Source: Sphingomonas sp. FARSPH (lineage in GTDB: Bacteria; Pseudomonadota; Alphaproteobacteria; Sphingomonadales; Sphingomonadaceae). Taken from it: a stretch of DNA of 64,000 nt. The notes beneath the pieces were generated by a model. The model searched no databases. It was not told the DNA's origin and worked only from the letters and a program-made list of their open reading frames with translations. Both the position numbers and the translations under genes were made by a program. Positions 26,453-34,237 of this stretch are shown here, piece after piece; position 1 is the first letter of the stretch, and every line of letters starts with the position of its first letter. The stretch lies in assembly GCF_003355005.1 (NCBI RefSeq), contig NZ_CP029985.1:2812501-2876500 (forward strand), given 5' to 3'.

Positions 26453-28783
26453 TTGGCTGTGGGAGCGGGGATTGCCGGCTTGGCAGCTGCGCCAACCGGA
26501 GCTGGTCTAGTCGCACTGGAATATGTTGCGGCGGTTTCCGGCGCTGTATCACTTGCGGCGTCAGGTGTTGGCGCCCTCGCGCATCTTGCCAACCGAGATT
26601 ATCTCGGTGCTCTGTTTGATGTGGGAGGTATCGCGGGGGGTGTCGCCGTGGGTAAGTTGGCTGGAAGTGCGCTGGCTTCGACAGGGCAGGTCACCGGTGT
26701 CTACACCGCCTACGGCACGGGCGCGCAGGCGTTTGAGCAGACGAGCTATACCGCCGACGGTAAGGTGGCGAGCGTGACGGATGCCAACGGCAACGTGACC
26801 ACAGCAGGCTATGACGGGTTCGACCGTCAGGTGACCACGAGCTATTCGGGCGGCAGCTACGAGCAGCGCAGCTTCGATGCCAACGGCAACGTGACGCAGC
26901 GGCGTCTGCGCGACGGGCAGGTCATCAACTATGGCTATGACGCGCTGAACCGCGTGGTGTCGAAGGACCGGCCGAACACGACCTATTGGGAGACGGACCA
27001 GTCGTTCGGCTACGACAATCTGGGCAATCTGGCGAGCGCGTCGGACAGCAACGGCCGGGTGTTGACGTTCGTTTACGACGCGCTCGGCCGGCGGACGGGT
27101 CAGGGGGACAATTGGTATGGGCCTGGCAACGCGACGTTTCAGTATGATGCGGCGGGTCGGCGGACGCGGCTGACGTGGAACGACGGCAATGCGGTGGGGT
27201 ACGATTATCTCGTGACCGGCGAGATGAATACGATCCGCGACGGTGCGGGTACTGTGCTGGTGACGTTCGGTTATGACGACCTGGGGCGGCGCACGAGCCT
27301 ATCCCGGGCGAACGGCACGGTGACGAGCTATGCGTATGACGCGGCCTCGCGGCTTTCGCAGCTGACGCAGGATCTGGCGGGGAGCGGGAGTGACCTGACG
27401 GTGAGCCTGGGCTACAACCCGGCCGGTCAGATCACGAGCCGGAGCGTGTCGAACGATGGCTATGCGTGGACCGCCGCGGTGAACGCGGATCGCGGCTACA
27501 GCGTCAACGGGCTGAACCAATATACGCAGGCCGGGCCGGTGACGCTGGGCTATGACGGGCGCGGCAATCTGACGAGTTCGGGCGGCAGCGGCTACGGCTA
27601 CACGGTCGACAACCAGCTGGCGACGAGCCCGGGGGCGAACCTCGCCTACGATCCGGTCGGGCGGTTGTTCAACATCAACGCGGAGAATGGCGTCAACACG
27701 AGCCTGGTCTACGACGGCGCGGACGTGCTGGCGGAAGGGGACCAGAACAGCGGTGCGCTGCTGCGGCGCTACGTCTACGGCCCGGGCAGCGACGAGCCGC
27801 TGATCTGGTACGAAGGATCGGGGATGGGGGACCGGCGCTGGCTGCACGACGACGAGCGGGGCAGCATCGTGGCGGTGACGAACGATGCGGGGCAGGCGAT
27901 GGCGATCAACCGCTACGACGAGTTCGGCATCCCGCAGTCGGGCAACCTCGGCCGGTTCCAGTATACGGGGCAGAAGTGGCTGCCGAGCCTGGGGCTGTAC
28001 GACTATAAGGCACGCACCTACTCGCCGACGCTGGGCCGCTTCCTGCAGACCGATCCGATCGGATACGGCGATGGCATGAACTGGTACAATTACGTCGGTG
28101 GCGATCCGATTAATGCGATCGATCCGAGCGGGCTGATTCATCAGGAATGCACATATCCCGTCGTATTTTACATCAACAGCGACGGAGATTACCAGAATTA
28201 CAACCTGCCGCAGGTCTGCTCCTGGGTGCTCGACCCGAGTGACTGGTATAGATACCAGCAACCAACTTGGGGACCCGGCTATGCGCCCTCATTCCCTGGA
28301 GGCGGCGGTGGTGGCGGTAGCGGTAGGCCTCAGGCGCCATCCGCTCCGGCTCCTTCCATGCCGCAAAGGAATGTTGCGCCAAAGCCTCCGCTCACTGAGT
28401 GCGAGAAGGTGCGAAACGAACCGGGCGGCGTAGTTGTCGTCTACGGCGAAGGTTCGGCTTTTGCCGGGCTTGGTGTGACTGGATCAGTTGGCGTGTTCTA
28501 CAACATTTCCAGTGGCAGTGGCGGTTTCTTCTATGCCGGGGGCAGTTGCGAAGGTTACGACTTGAGCGCCGGCATGAGGGGCGGATATTATCGCAGCGCT
28601 AAGGATCTTTTCGGTGTCAATGCCAATGTAAGTGGCTCTGTTCCTGGTTTTACGGGTAGCCTAAACTTCTCGACAGATAAGCGGTTAGTAGGCGGTAGCG
28701 TTGGGCCCTCAGCCGGAGCGGGTGGCTCGGCAAGCGTGACAAATACCGGCTTCTTTGGCTGTAATTACAATCATACGAACTGA
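26453..28783 (+). CDS. Chimeric Rhs gene 4: orphan tip fused to a duplicated Rhs core with a new glycine-rich tip
   Basis: The frame is open from CCG-AAC-AAG at 26363. Its first 110 codons are a hydrophobic helical orphan tip (GAGIAGLAAAPTGAGLVALE). At about 26690 this joins, in frame, the last third of the rhs 3 core. The core ends at CCG-CAA-AGG (28361), where a different tip begins: Cys-rich, Gly/Ser-rich, ending FFGCNYNHTN. The product has no signal peptide. GTG 26453 is only the longest plausible start, so it may not be made or exported. It looks like a recombination product within the array. Confidence 0.7.
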   Translation: MAVGAGIAGLAAAPTGAGLVALEYVAAVSGAVSLAASGVGALAHLANRDYLGALFDVGGIAGGVAVGKLAGSALASTGQVTGVYTAYGTGAQAFEQTSYTADGKVASVTDANGNVTTAGYDGFDRQVTTSYSGGSYEQRSFDANGNVTQRRLRDGQVINYGYDALNRVVSKDRPNTTYWETDQSFGYDNLGNLASASDSNGRVLTFVYDALGRRTGQGDNWYGPGNATFQYDAAGRRTRLTWNDGNAVGYDYLVTGEMNTIRDGAGTVLVTFGYDDLGRRTSLSRANGTVTSYAYDAASRLSQLTQDLAGSGSDLTVSLGYNPAGQITSRSVSNDGYAWTAAVNADRGYSVNGLNQYTQAGPVTLGYDGRGNLTSSGGSGYGYTVDNQLATSPGANLAYDPVGRLFNINAENGVNTSLVYDGADVLAEGDQNSGALLRRYVYGPGSDEPLIWYEGSGMGDRRWLHDDERGSIVAVTNDAGQAMAINRYDEFGIPQSGNLGRFQYTGQKWLPSLGLYDYKARTYSPTLGRFLQTDPIGYGDGMNWYNYVGGDPINAIDPSGLIHQECTYPVVFYINSDGDYQNYNLPQVCSWVLDPSDWYRYQQPTWGPGYAPSFPGGGGGGGSGRPQAPSAPAPSMPQRNVAPKPPLTECEKVRNEPGGVVVVYGEGSAFAGLGVTGSVGVFYNISSGSGGFFYAGGSCEGYDLSAGMRGGYYRSAKDLFGVNANVSGSVPGFTGSLNFSTDKRLVGGSVGPSAGAGGSASVTNTGFFGCNYNHTN
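26692..28366 (+). repeat. Rhs core duplication B, copy 2
   Basis: Copy of 22620-24294. The first 25 bases are diverged (GGTGTCTACACC versus GGCGTCTATACT), which suggests that a different rhs allele contributed the left end. Confidence 0.9.
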
Positions 28784-28786
28784 AAC

Positions 28787-29176
28787 ATGAGCAAAATTAT
28801 AAAGGCATCGATGGCAGCGGTATTTATCGCCGGAGTTGTGATTGTATTGGCGAAGCCATCAAACCGCCCTGATCTGCTGCCAAGAGTTGCTGGGTGCTTC
28901 TCTAATGACCCCGATGCCACCCGGCCTAATCTTGTTTTGCGTCGGGAAGGAACGCTGAGTTACCAAGGTAATTCGGTCCGATATGTCCTTCGGCAGGACA
29001 AAGGAGGAGTCTCGGTCTTACCCGAGGTTGAAGTTGCGGTTCATTCAAGAGAAAATCCCTTGGTTGAAATAGGCGGTGATCACCCTCTCCTAATGCGGCT
29101 ATCTCAGGACTATGGCTCTATTGGTATACCAGATTTGAATGGCAACCCTGTCGACTTCATACGCGTGAAATGCTAG
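28787..29176 (+). CDS. Membrane-anchored immunity candidate for the Rhs 4 tip
   Basis: 129 residues, starting 3 bases after the rhs 4 stop. One N-terminal membrane segment (residues 7-23, AAVFIAGVVIVLA), then an extracytoplasmic beta-rich domain with Cys near both ends. It could be an anchored periplasmic antidote. Its TAG stop directly abuts the next tip junction, CCGCAGAAT. Confidence 0.55.
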   Translation: MSKIIKASMAAVFIAGVVIVLAKPSNRPDLLPRVAGCFSNDPDATRPNLVLRREGTLSYQGNSVRYVLRQDKGGVSVLPEVEVAVHSRENPLVEIGGDHPLLMRLSQDYGSIGIPDLNGNPVDFIRVKC

Positions 29177-29578
29177 CCGCAGAATAAGGCTTCTGCGATG
29201 CAGTGCGCTTGGAAATCTGCGAAGCAGAATGGCGCCGCGCTAGCGGTCGATGGCACAGTGCTAGCTCTCAGCTTTGCGGCACCGGAGGCAAAGCTTGTCG
29301 CCTTGGTTGGTGAGGCTCGGGCGCGGACAACCGAGCTTGGATTAGCGGGCACGGGCTTGGTTTTGGCTGGCGTTAGTAGCGCTCAGTCCCGGGACGCATC
29401 GGCATTTTCCAACGGGTTTCTCGGTTACCATTTTATGATGGCAGATTGGGCGTCTTTCAAGGGCGGCGCAGGTGCCGCGGTCAAATTCCTCGGGAAGGTC
29501 TCAGGGGTAACCGCTGTGGCGTTGGATGCAATTGATGCATACGACACATATCGGGAATGTCGCGAGGGGAGGGAATAG
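29177..29578 (+). CDS. Orphan Rhs tip, hydrophobic helical type
   Basis: 133 codons opening at PQN immediately after the previous stop codon; the first in-frame ATG is at 29198. The sequence is Ala/Gly/Leu-rich helical (VDGTVLALSFAAPEAKLVAL; GLAGTGLVLAGVSSA; VKFLGKVSGVTAVALDAID) with Cys near both ends (MQCAW, RECREG). It resembles the helical tip fragment at 26363 in composition. A pore-forming action is possible but unproven. Confidence 0.5.
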   Translation, partial: PQNKASAMQCAWKSAKQNGAALAVDGTVLALSFAAPEAKLVALVGEARARTTELGLAGTGLVLAGVSSAQSRDASAFSNGFLGYHFMMADWASFKGGAGAAVKFLGKVSGVTAVALDAIDAYDTYRECREGRE

Positions 29579-29583
29579 CTTTT

Positions 29584-29961
29584 ATGCTGGGCCAGAGAGC
29601 CGCCTTGCCAGGAATGGACAGATATCCAACCTGGCTTTGGTGGGTGTCTTTGCTTGTAGCGTCGCCCGTATTTGCATTTTTTGTTTGGCAAGGGGGCCAC
29701 GTAAGGGCATTTTTATCTACATTATCAATAGCGGTGCTGGTGGGAATGCTAGTTACGCTCAGGGATTATAGGTCTGATTTACTTTATTGGTTGGTCGCGT
29801 TCGTCGCGGCAGTCTGTCACTTGTCAGGTATCCTTCTCCTCAAAAGCGGTGGCGGACATTTTCCAGTAGTACTGCTAACGCCGGCAGCTGTTATTGACCT
29901 TCTTATCTGGCAAACTGTATTCGTAAACTTATATAATTTAGCCAATCGCCGTTCGGCGTGA
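29584..29961 (+). CDS. Four-helix membrane protein, probable immunity protein
   Basis: 125 residues from an ATG with GAGGGGAGGG about 9 bases upstream; an ATG at 29557 inside the tip lacks such a site. Four hydrophobic segments follow (WWVSLLVASPVFAFFVW; LSIAVLVGMLVTL; LLYWLVAFVAAVCHLSGILL; LLTPAAVIDLLIWQTVFV). A fully membrane-embedded antidote fits a membrane-active helical tip. Confidence 0.55.
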   Translation: MLGQRAALPGMDRYPTWLWWVSLLVASPVFAFFVWQGGHVRAFLSTLSIAVLVGMLVTLRDYRSDLLYWLVAFVAAVCHLSGILLLKSGGGHFPVVLLTPAAVIDLLIWQTVFVNLYNLANRRSA

Positions 29962-29972
29962 TGCTTGCCTCG

Positions 29973-30395
29973 CCGCAGAATAACCAGCCTCAACCCTGTC
30001 GGCCGTCTCCGAATGCTATGAAGAACTCGGGGAGCGTGACGTTCAAGTATTCCGAGTTCAACGTCTCCGCCTTGGGCACTAGCGGAGATGCGTTCGGCAC
30101 GTTCAAGACAAGCAACGGCTATTCCGGCACATTCCACACCTCGTTCGATGGCGTTTTCATCGGCGGAAAAGGTGTTGACGTGTCCTATGGAGGCGGCTCT
30201 TCGCGAAACCTTTCCGCGTTCTCCGGAGTTAAATACAACGTCGTTGCTACGCTTGGTCCTTACGCGATCAGCGACAACTTCGATCCCAATTCTGGTGAAC
30301 ATGTGGGACAGACCGATGCCGGGTCAACGCTTGGGTTAGGCATTGGTGGAACACGTTCAAATACGACCATCGTCACCATTAGCTGCCCGAGGTAA
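29973..30395 (+). CDS. Orphan Rhs tip, glycine-rich and cysteine-bracketed
   Basis: 140 codons opening at CCG-CAG-AAT (PQNNQPQPC). A GTG-ATG pair 12-15 bases upstream (29958) overlaps the previous gene and could start translation. Gly/Ser/Thr/Phe-rich beta patterns (FGTFKTSNGYSGTFHTSF) end in TISCPR. Same plan as the tips at 24289, 24981, 25672 and 28361. Confidence 0.55.
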   Translation, partial: PQNNQPQPCRPSPNAMKNSGSVTFKYSEFNVSALGTSGDAFGTFKTSNGYSGTFHTSFDGVFIGGKGVDVSYGGGSSRNLSAFSGVKYNVVATLGPYAISDNFDPNSGEHVGQTDAGSTLGLGIGGTRSNTTIVTISCPR

Positions 30396-30397
30396 TC

Positions 30398-30802
30398 ATG
30401 GTTTTCCAATCGCCATCGGGAATCGAGCAAAATAGAAAGGTTCAGCTAGTTTTAGCCATGATACTAGCTGGAGCCATAGCCATCTTCTTTGTGACGACGC
30501 GATCTCGAGTGCTGGATGTGAAGACTGTTTACAGAACGTATCATAATGATTGCTGCCGCGATATTGTTATTAGCGGCAGCGGTATATCCTATGGGGCGTC
30601 ATCGGCTCCTTTTAGGCTGTCAGATATGAAGTTCGGTCTGACAGGGTATGTGAAGGGTCGTTTTACAAAGGCAGGAATATTTCCGGCAGGAGAAGAGACC
30701 TCCATATCTTTTTCCGGGGATGCTGAGAAACGCACCATGTCTTTGCCAATAGGGGGACGTGATTATACGTTCCAACTGGCTCCATCGTCGGTGCATCGCT
30801 GA
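30398..30802 (+). CDS. Membrane-anchored immunity candidate
   Basis: 134 residues, starting 2 bases after the tip stop. One membrane segment (residues 17-34, LVLAMILAGAIAIFFV), then a beta-rich domain with a CC pair (NDCCRD). Similar design to 28787-29176. It is the last gene of the third array. Confidence 0.5.
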   Translation: MVFQSPSGIEQNRKVQLVLAMILAGAIAIFFVTTRSRVLDVKTVYRTYHNDCCRDIVISGSGISYGASSAPFRLSDMKFGLTGYVKGRFTKAGIFPAGEETSISFSGDAEKRTMSLPIGGRDYTFQLAPSSVHR

Positions 30803-30817
30803 ACGGATGAACGCTAT

Positions 30818-30853
30818 CCGCCAATCGCCAACCCTGCGGCCCTGACGGGTGAG
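30818..30853 (-). pseudogene. Scar of the MobF relaxase 3' end, third copy
   Basis: About 36 bases match the last codons of the relaxase relics at 5705 and 10417 (CCGCCAATCGCCAACCCTGC against CCGCCGATCGCCATCCCTGC). It then runs into the 326-bp duplication. Confidence 0.6.
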
Positions 30854-31179
30854 GGGGCATCTGCTGAGGCTGGGTTAGGGCACACTGCTGTCGGCGGACA
30901 GGTTTCTGTATCTAGACAGCGCTTTGACGGCGGCCAAATTGCCAATTATCTTACCCGTGGCAGCGTAAGATCGAATAACGGCGTAGTTTTTGGTGCTGCT
31001 GCTGGAGCTGGCGGAGGACTCTCTTTCTCTAATGCAGGTCAAGTGAGTGATCTTTTGGGAGATGCGACGACTTACAATCTAAATGTCGGGCTTTTCAGCG
31101 GTAGCTTGTCAATCAGCGGACGGACTTTCAGCCTTAACATTGGCGCCGCGAAGGGGATTGGTTTGGATTTCAGCCGTTA
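30854..31179 (+). repeat. 326-bp duplication, copy 2
   Basis: Copy of 25041-25366, the middle of a glycine-rich orphan tip, without its ends. It is followed at once by a TAG and unrelated high-GC sequence. It probably marks the right edge of the rearranged segment. Confidence 0.9.
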
Positions 31180-31180
31180 G

Positions 31181-31570
31181 GGCATCCCCGGCAACGGACA
31201 CCGGTATGGCCGGGGTGCGCCGTTTACGACGATCGCACCGGACGGTGGCGGCCTCTATTACCACCGTATCACGGTGGAGGGCTGGCTTGAGATCGGTCGG
31301 CCGCAGGGCACAATATGCCTAATCCGACCGGCGGGGCGCACGGGGTTTCAGGACAGCGCGCTGATCGGCTGCGGCAACGGCGCACCGCACCGCCTCATGG
31401 TGAACGACGATCTTGTGCACGGTGTCATCACGGCCACGATGGACGACGTCGTGGAAACGTTCCGCTACGATCCCGACACCGGCGAACTCCTGTCCCCGAG
31501 CATGCCGCCGCCCATGACGCCCTCCAACTTCGTACCGGACGACGTTCGGACGTCCGCCCGCGAGGATTGA
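31181..31570 (+). CDS. Unknown protein, probably N-terminally truncated
   Basis: A frame of 129 codons opens right after the duplication edge and runs to a TGA; GTG at 31274 is the first reasonable start. The text reads like real protein (APDGGGLYYHRITVEGWLE; DDLVHGVITATMDDVVETF) but I know no family. Codon use is high-GC, unlike the tips before it. It may be a chromosomal gene cut by the mobile segment. Confidence 0.4.
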   Translation, partial: GIPGNGHRYGRGAPFTTIAPDGGGLYYHRITVEGWLEIGRPQGTICLIRPAGRTGFQDSALIGCGNGAPHRLMVNDDLVHGVITATMDDVVETFRYDPDTGELLSPSMPPPMTPSNFVPDDVRTSARED

Positions 31571-31692
31571 AGCGGCCGGTTGGCGCGGGTGTAGAACGAT
31601 GTCGATCGAAACGGAATCGTCGGTCCGATTGAGGATGCCGCACGGGCGGTACACGTCGCTTTGGCACGGGCCGACGGCCCCGCACCAATCGT

Positions 31693-33099
31693 TCAGGTGA
31701 TCGCGAACCTGGTGCCGGGTCCCGGTACGACCGTCGCACCGGTTCCGGTCACTCGAAGGGCGCGCCTGCCGTCGGCGCTGCGGATCGTGACACTGCCGGC
31801 GGCGGGAAGCAGGCGAAACATGCTGCCGACATCGCGGGATGTCCGCGCGACGGACAGATGCCCGTCGGCCGCATAGACGAGCCGTTCGCCGCGACGTTCG
31901 ATCGGCTCGAACGAGACGGTGTCGTCCGGCCCGGCGATCGGGCGCAGCTGGGTGGACGGGAGCGGGCCATCCCCGACTCCGACACGATCCCCTTCCACAG
32001 CCAGGAACGCATCCGGGCGCCCGGCCGGCGAGAGGCGCAGCGGAAGCGGTCCGTTGCCGACGGGAATGCCGAAATCGGGCGTACCGTCCTTGCGATAATA
32101 GATGCGCTGCACCCGCGTCTCGCGGTTCGGGTCGAACAGGGGGTCGCCCTTGATGTCCGCATAGTCGCGTCCGTGATACGCCAGGATGTCGCGCCCCTGT
32201 TCGTCCACCGTGAAGGAATTGTGGCCGGGACCGTAGACGCCGGTCGCCGCGGACGAGACGAACACCGGGACCTGGCTTTTGGACCAGGCGCCGGGCTGCA
32301 TGATGTCCGCCCCGGCGTCCGCCGTCAGCAGCCCCATACAGTAACGCGCGTCGGTGGCGCTCGCCGAATAGGTCAGCAACAGGCGTCGGTTGCGCGCGAG
32401 GAGCGCCGGCGCTTCGTTGACCTTGAACCCGCGCGTCTCCCAATCGAGCGTGGGAACGGACAGACGGACAGGCGCGCACGCGAGGGTGAGCGGCGTGGCC
32501 AGCGGCGCCAGATAGAGATTGCTGTTGGTGTCGATGCCCGGCTCACGCTGTGCCCAGCAGAGGTAGCGGGTGCCGCGGTGGACGAACGACGTCGAATCCA
32601 GCGTGAAACTGTCCCATGGCGTCTGCAGCTGTCCGAGCACTGACCATGTCCCGCGCATCGGGTCGGCACCCGAGCAGACGATCGCGTAGGTCCGGATGCG
32701 GAACACATCCTCGCCGCCACCGCTCGGCCCGGCGGCGAAATACATGGTCCAGCGGCCGTCGACCAGATGAAGCTCGGGCGCCCAGATGAACCCCGACAGC
32801 GGGCCGGACGGCTGGTGCCGCCAGAGCACGACCTCCTCGGCCGTGCTCAGGCCGGCGAGCGTGCGCGCGCGCCGCAGGACGAGCCGGTCATATTCGGGCA
32901 CCGACCCGGTCATGTAGTAAAGGCCGTCGGAGTGCCGGAAGATCTGCGCATCGGCGCGCCGGCGGACGAGCGGATTCGAGAGCGTCGGCGAAGGCTGCGG
33001 CGCGGTCGCCACCGCAGCGTCCGTGCGAAGCGGCGTCATTGTCAGGGGGGCCGCGGCGAGGCCGGCCACGATCGCCCTGCGGGTCGGTTCGAGAGTCAT
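31693..33099 (-). CDS. Secreted GH43-family arabinofuranosidase-like enzyme with a C-terminal beta-trefoil-like domain
   Basis: 468 residues. ATG at 33099 has AGGAGCG upstream. The N-terminus is a Tat-like signal (TRRAIVAGLAAAPL). A five-blade propeller follows, with the GH43 acidic triad visible as ADAQIF (base), LDSTSF (pKa modulator) and VNEAPALL (acid). The last 130 residues form a beta-trefoil-like domain (SVTIRSADGRRALRVTGTG), plausibly CBM42-like arabinose binding. It would trim arabinose side chains in the periplasm. Downstream gene of the receptor/arabinanase unit. Confidence 0.8.
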   Translation of the reverse strand: MTLEPTRRAIVAGLAAAPLTMTPLRTDAAVATAPQPSPTLSNPLVRRRADAQIFRHSDGLYYMTGSVPEYDRLVLRRARTLAGLSTAEEVVLWRHQPSGPLSGFIWAPELHLVDGRWTMYFAAGPSGGGEDVFRIRTYAIVCSGADPMRGTWSVLGQLQTPWDSFTLDSTSFVHRGTRYLCWAQREPGIDTNSNLYLAPLATPLTLACAPVRLSVPTLDWETRGFKVNEAPALLARNRRLLLTYSASATDARYCMGLLTADAGADIMQPGAWSKSQVPVFVSSAATGVYGPGHNSFTVDEQGRDILAYHGRDYADIKGDPLFDPNRETRVQRIYYRKDGTPDFGIPVGNGPLPLRLSPAGRPDAFLAVEGDRVGVGDGPLPSTQLRPIAGPDDTVSFEPIERRGERLVYAADGHLSVARTSRDVGSMFRLLPAAGSVTIRSADGRRALRVTGTGATVVPGPGTRFAIT

Positions 33100-33122
33100 G
33101 GCATCGCTCCTGTATGAATGGG

Positions 33123-34196
33123 TCATCGTGCAACCGGCCAGCCGTCCGTGGTCCATTCGATCGGTTGAATGCGCAGGGTTGGCATGCCTTTGTTCTTCGC
33201 ATCATAGGCATGGTAGGCGATGAAGTCCCGACCGCCATCGCGCAGCAGGCCGACGTGTCCGGGGCCGCGCCAGCGGCCGCTCGGATCGAGCTTGGCGTGC
33301 AGCACGACCTGGCCGAACCCCTTCATCAGGGGCTTGCCGTCGGCATCGAGATAGGGGCCCTCGACGTCGCGGGATCGGCCGACGATCGTGTAATAGCTGC
33401 TCTCCGCCCCCCGGCAGCAGAAGTCGTACGATACGAACAGGTAATGATAGCCGCCGTGGTCGATGAGGAACGGCGCCTCGACGGCATCGGGGGTGGGGCG
33501 GCGCACCAGCGAACGCACCTCATGATCCTCGGCGAAAGCCTTGCCCGTCTCGGGATCGAGACGGATCATCTTGATACCCGTCCAGAAACTGCCGAACGTC
33601 AGCCACTGGCGACCATCGGCATCGGTATAGGCGTTGGGATCGATCGCGTTGTAATCATTCGCCCGCGAAGATGCGATCACCAGCCCCTGATCCGTCCAGC
33701 GATAGTCCGGCGCCGTCGGGTCGAGGGTGGGGTTCGTCGCGAGCCCGATCGCGGAGATGTTGCTGCCGAAAGACGATATTGCGTAATACAGCCGGTATTG
33801 CCCGTGCGAGAAGGATACGTCCGGCGCCCAGAGCCCCTTGGCGTTCGGAATCCGTCGTTTCGCCCACTCGGGCAACGCGGCGAAGACGGTGCCTGCCTTC
33901 GACCAGGTCAGCAGGTCTTTCGACGTTCGGATCGGGATCTGTCCGCCGTCGTCGGGGCGGGTCGTGCTGAAGACGTAATAGGTGTCTGCGGCCTTGATGA
34001 TAGCGGGATCGTGGACGCCGGTGATCTCACCCGACACCCGGTCCGCGTAGCCGGATGCGGAGGCGCCTGCGCCGGACTGAGCGCTCCCCGCGGAGCCCGC
34101 CACGCCGCCAAACAGCAGCGTCGTGGCGAGAACGATACAGACCCCGCCCCGCCGAAAAACCGACGACGGTGCGCTCGCCGCACTTTGGTAGGACAT
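33123..34196 (-). CDS. Secreted GH43 endo-arabinanase (arabinan endo-1,5-alpha-L-arabinosidase)
   Basis: 357 residues with a signal peptide (FRRGGVCIVLATTLLFGG ... AGSAQS). The triad is clear: GVHDPAII (base), YNAIDPNAY (modulator) and AVEAPFLI (acid). Length and the SYDFCCRG segment match single-domain arabinanases. It lies 23 bases upstream of the other GH43 gene and 41 bases after the receptor gene, so the three probably form one transcript. Confidence 0.85.
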   Translation of the reverse strand: MSYQSAASAPSSVFRRGGVCIVLATTLLFGGVAGSAGSAQSGAGASASGYADRVSGEITGVHDPAIIKAADTYYVFSTTRPDDGGQIPIRTSKDLLTWSKAGTVFAALPEWAKRRIPNAKGLWAPDVSFSHGQYRLYYAISSFGSNISAIGLATNPTLDPTAPDYRWTDQGLVIASSRANDYNAIDPNAYTDADGRQWLTFGSFWTGIKMIRLDPETGKAFAEDHEVRSLVRRPTPDAVEAPFLIDHGGYHYLFVSYDFCCRGAESSYYTIVGRSRDVEGPYLDADGKPLMKGFGQVVLHAKLDPSGRWRGPGHVGLLRDGGRDFIAYHAYDAKNKGMPTLRIQPIEWTTDGWPVAR

Positions 34197-34237
34197 CGGA
34201 CGATCTCCCGGTATCTGCCTCATCGGAAGGACGCGCG

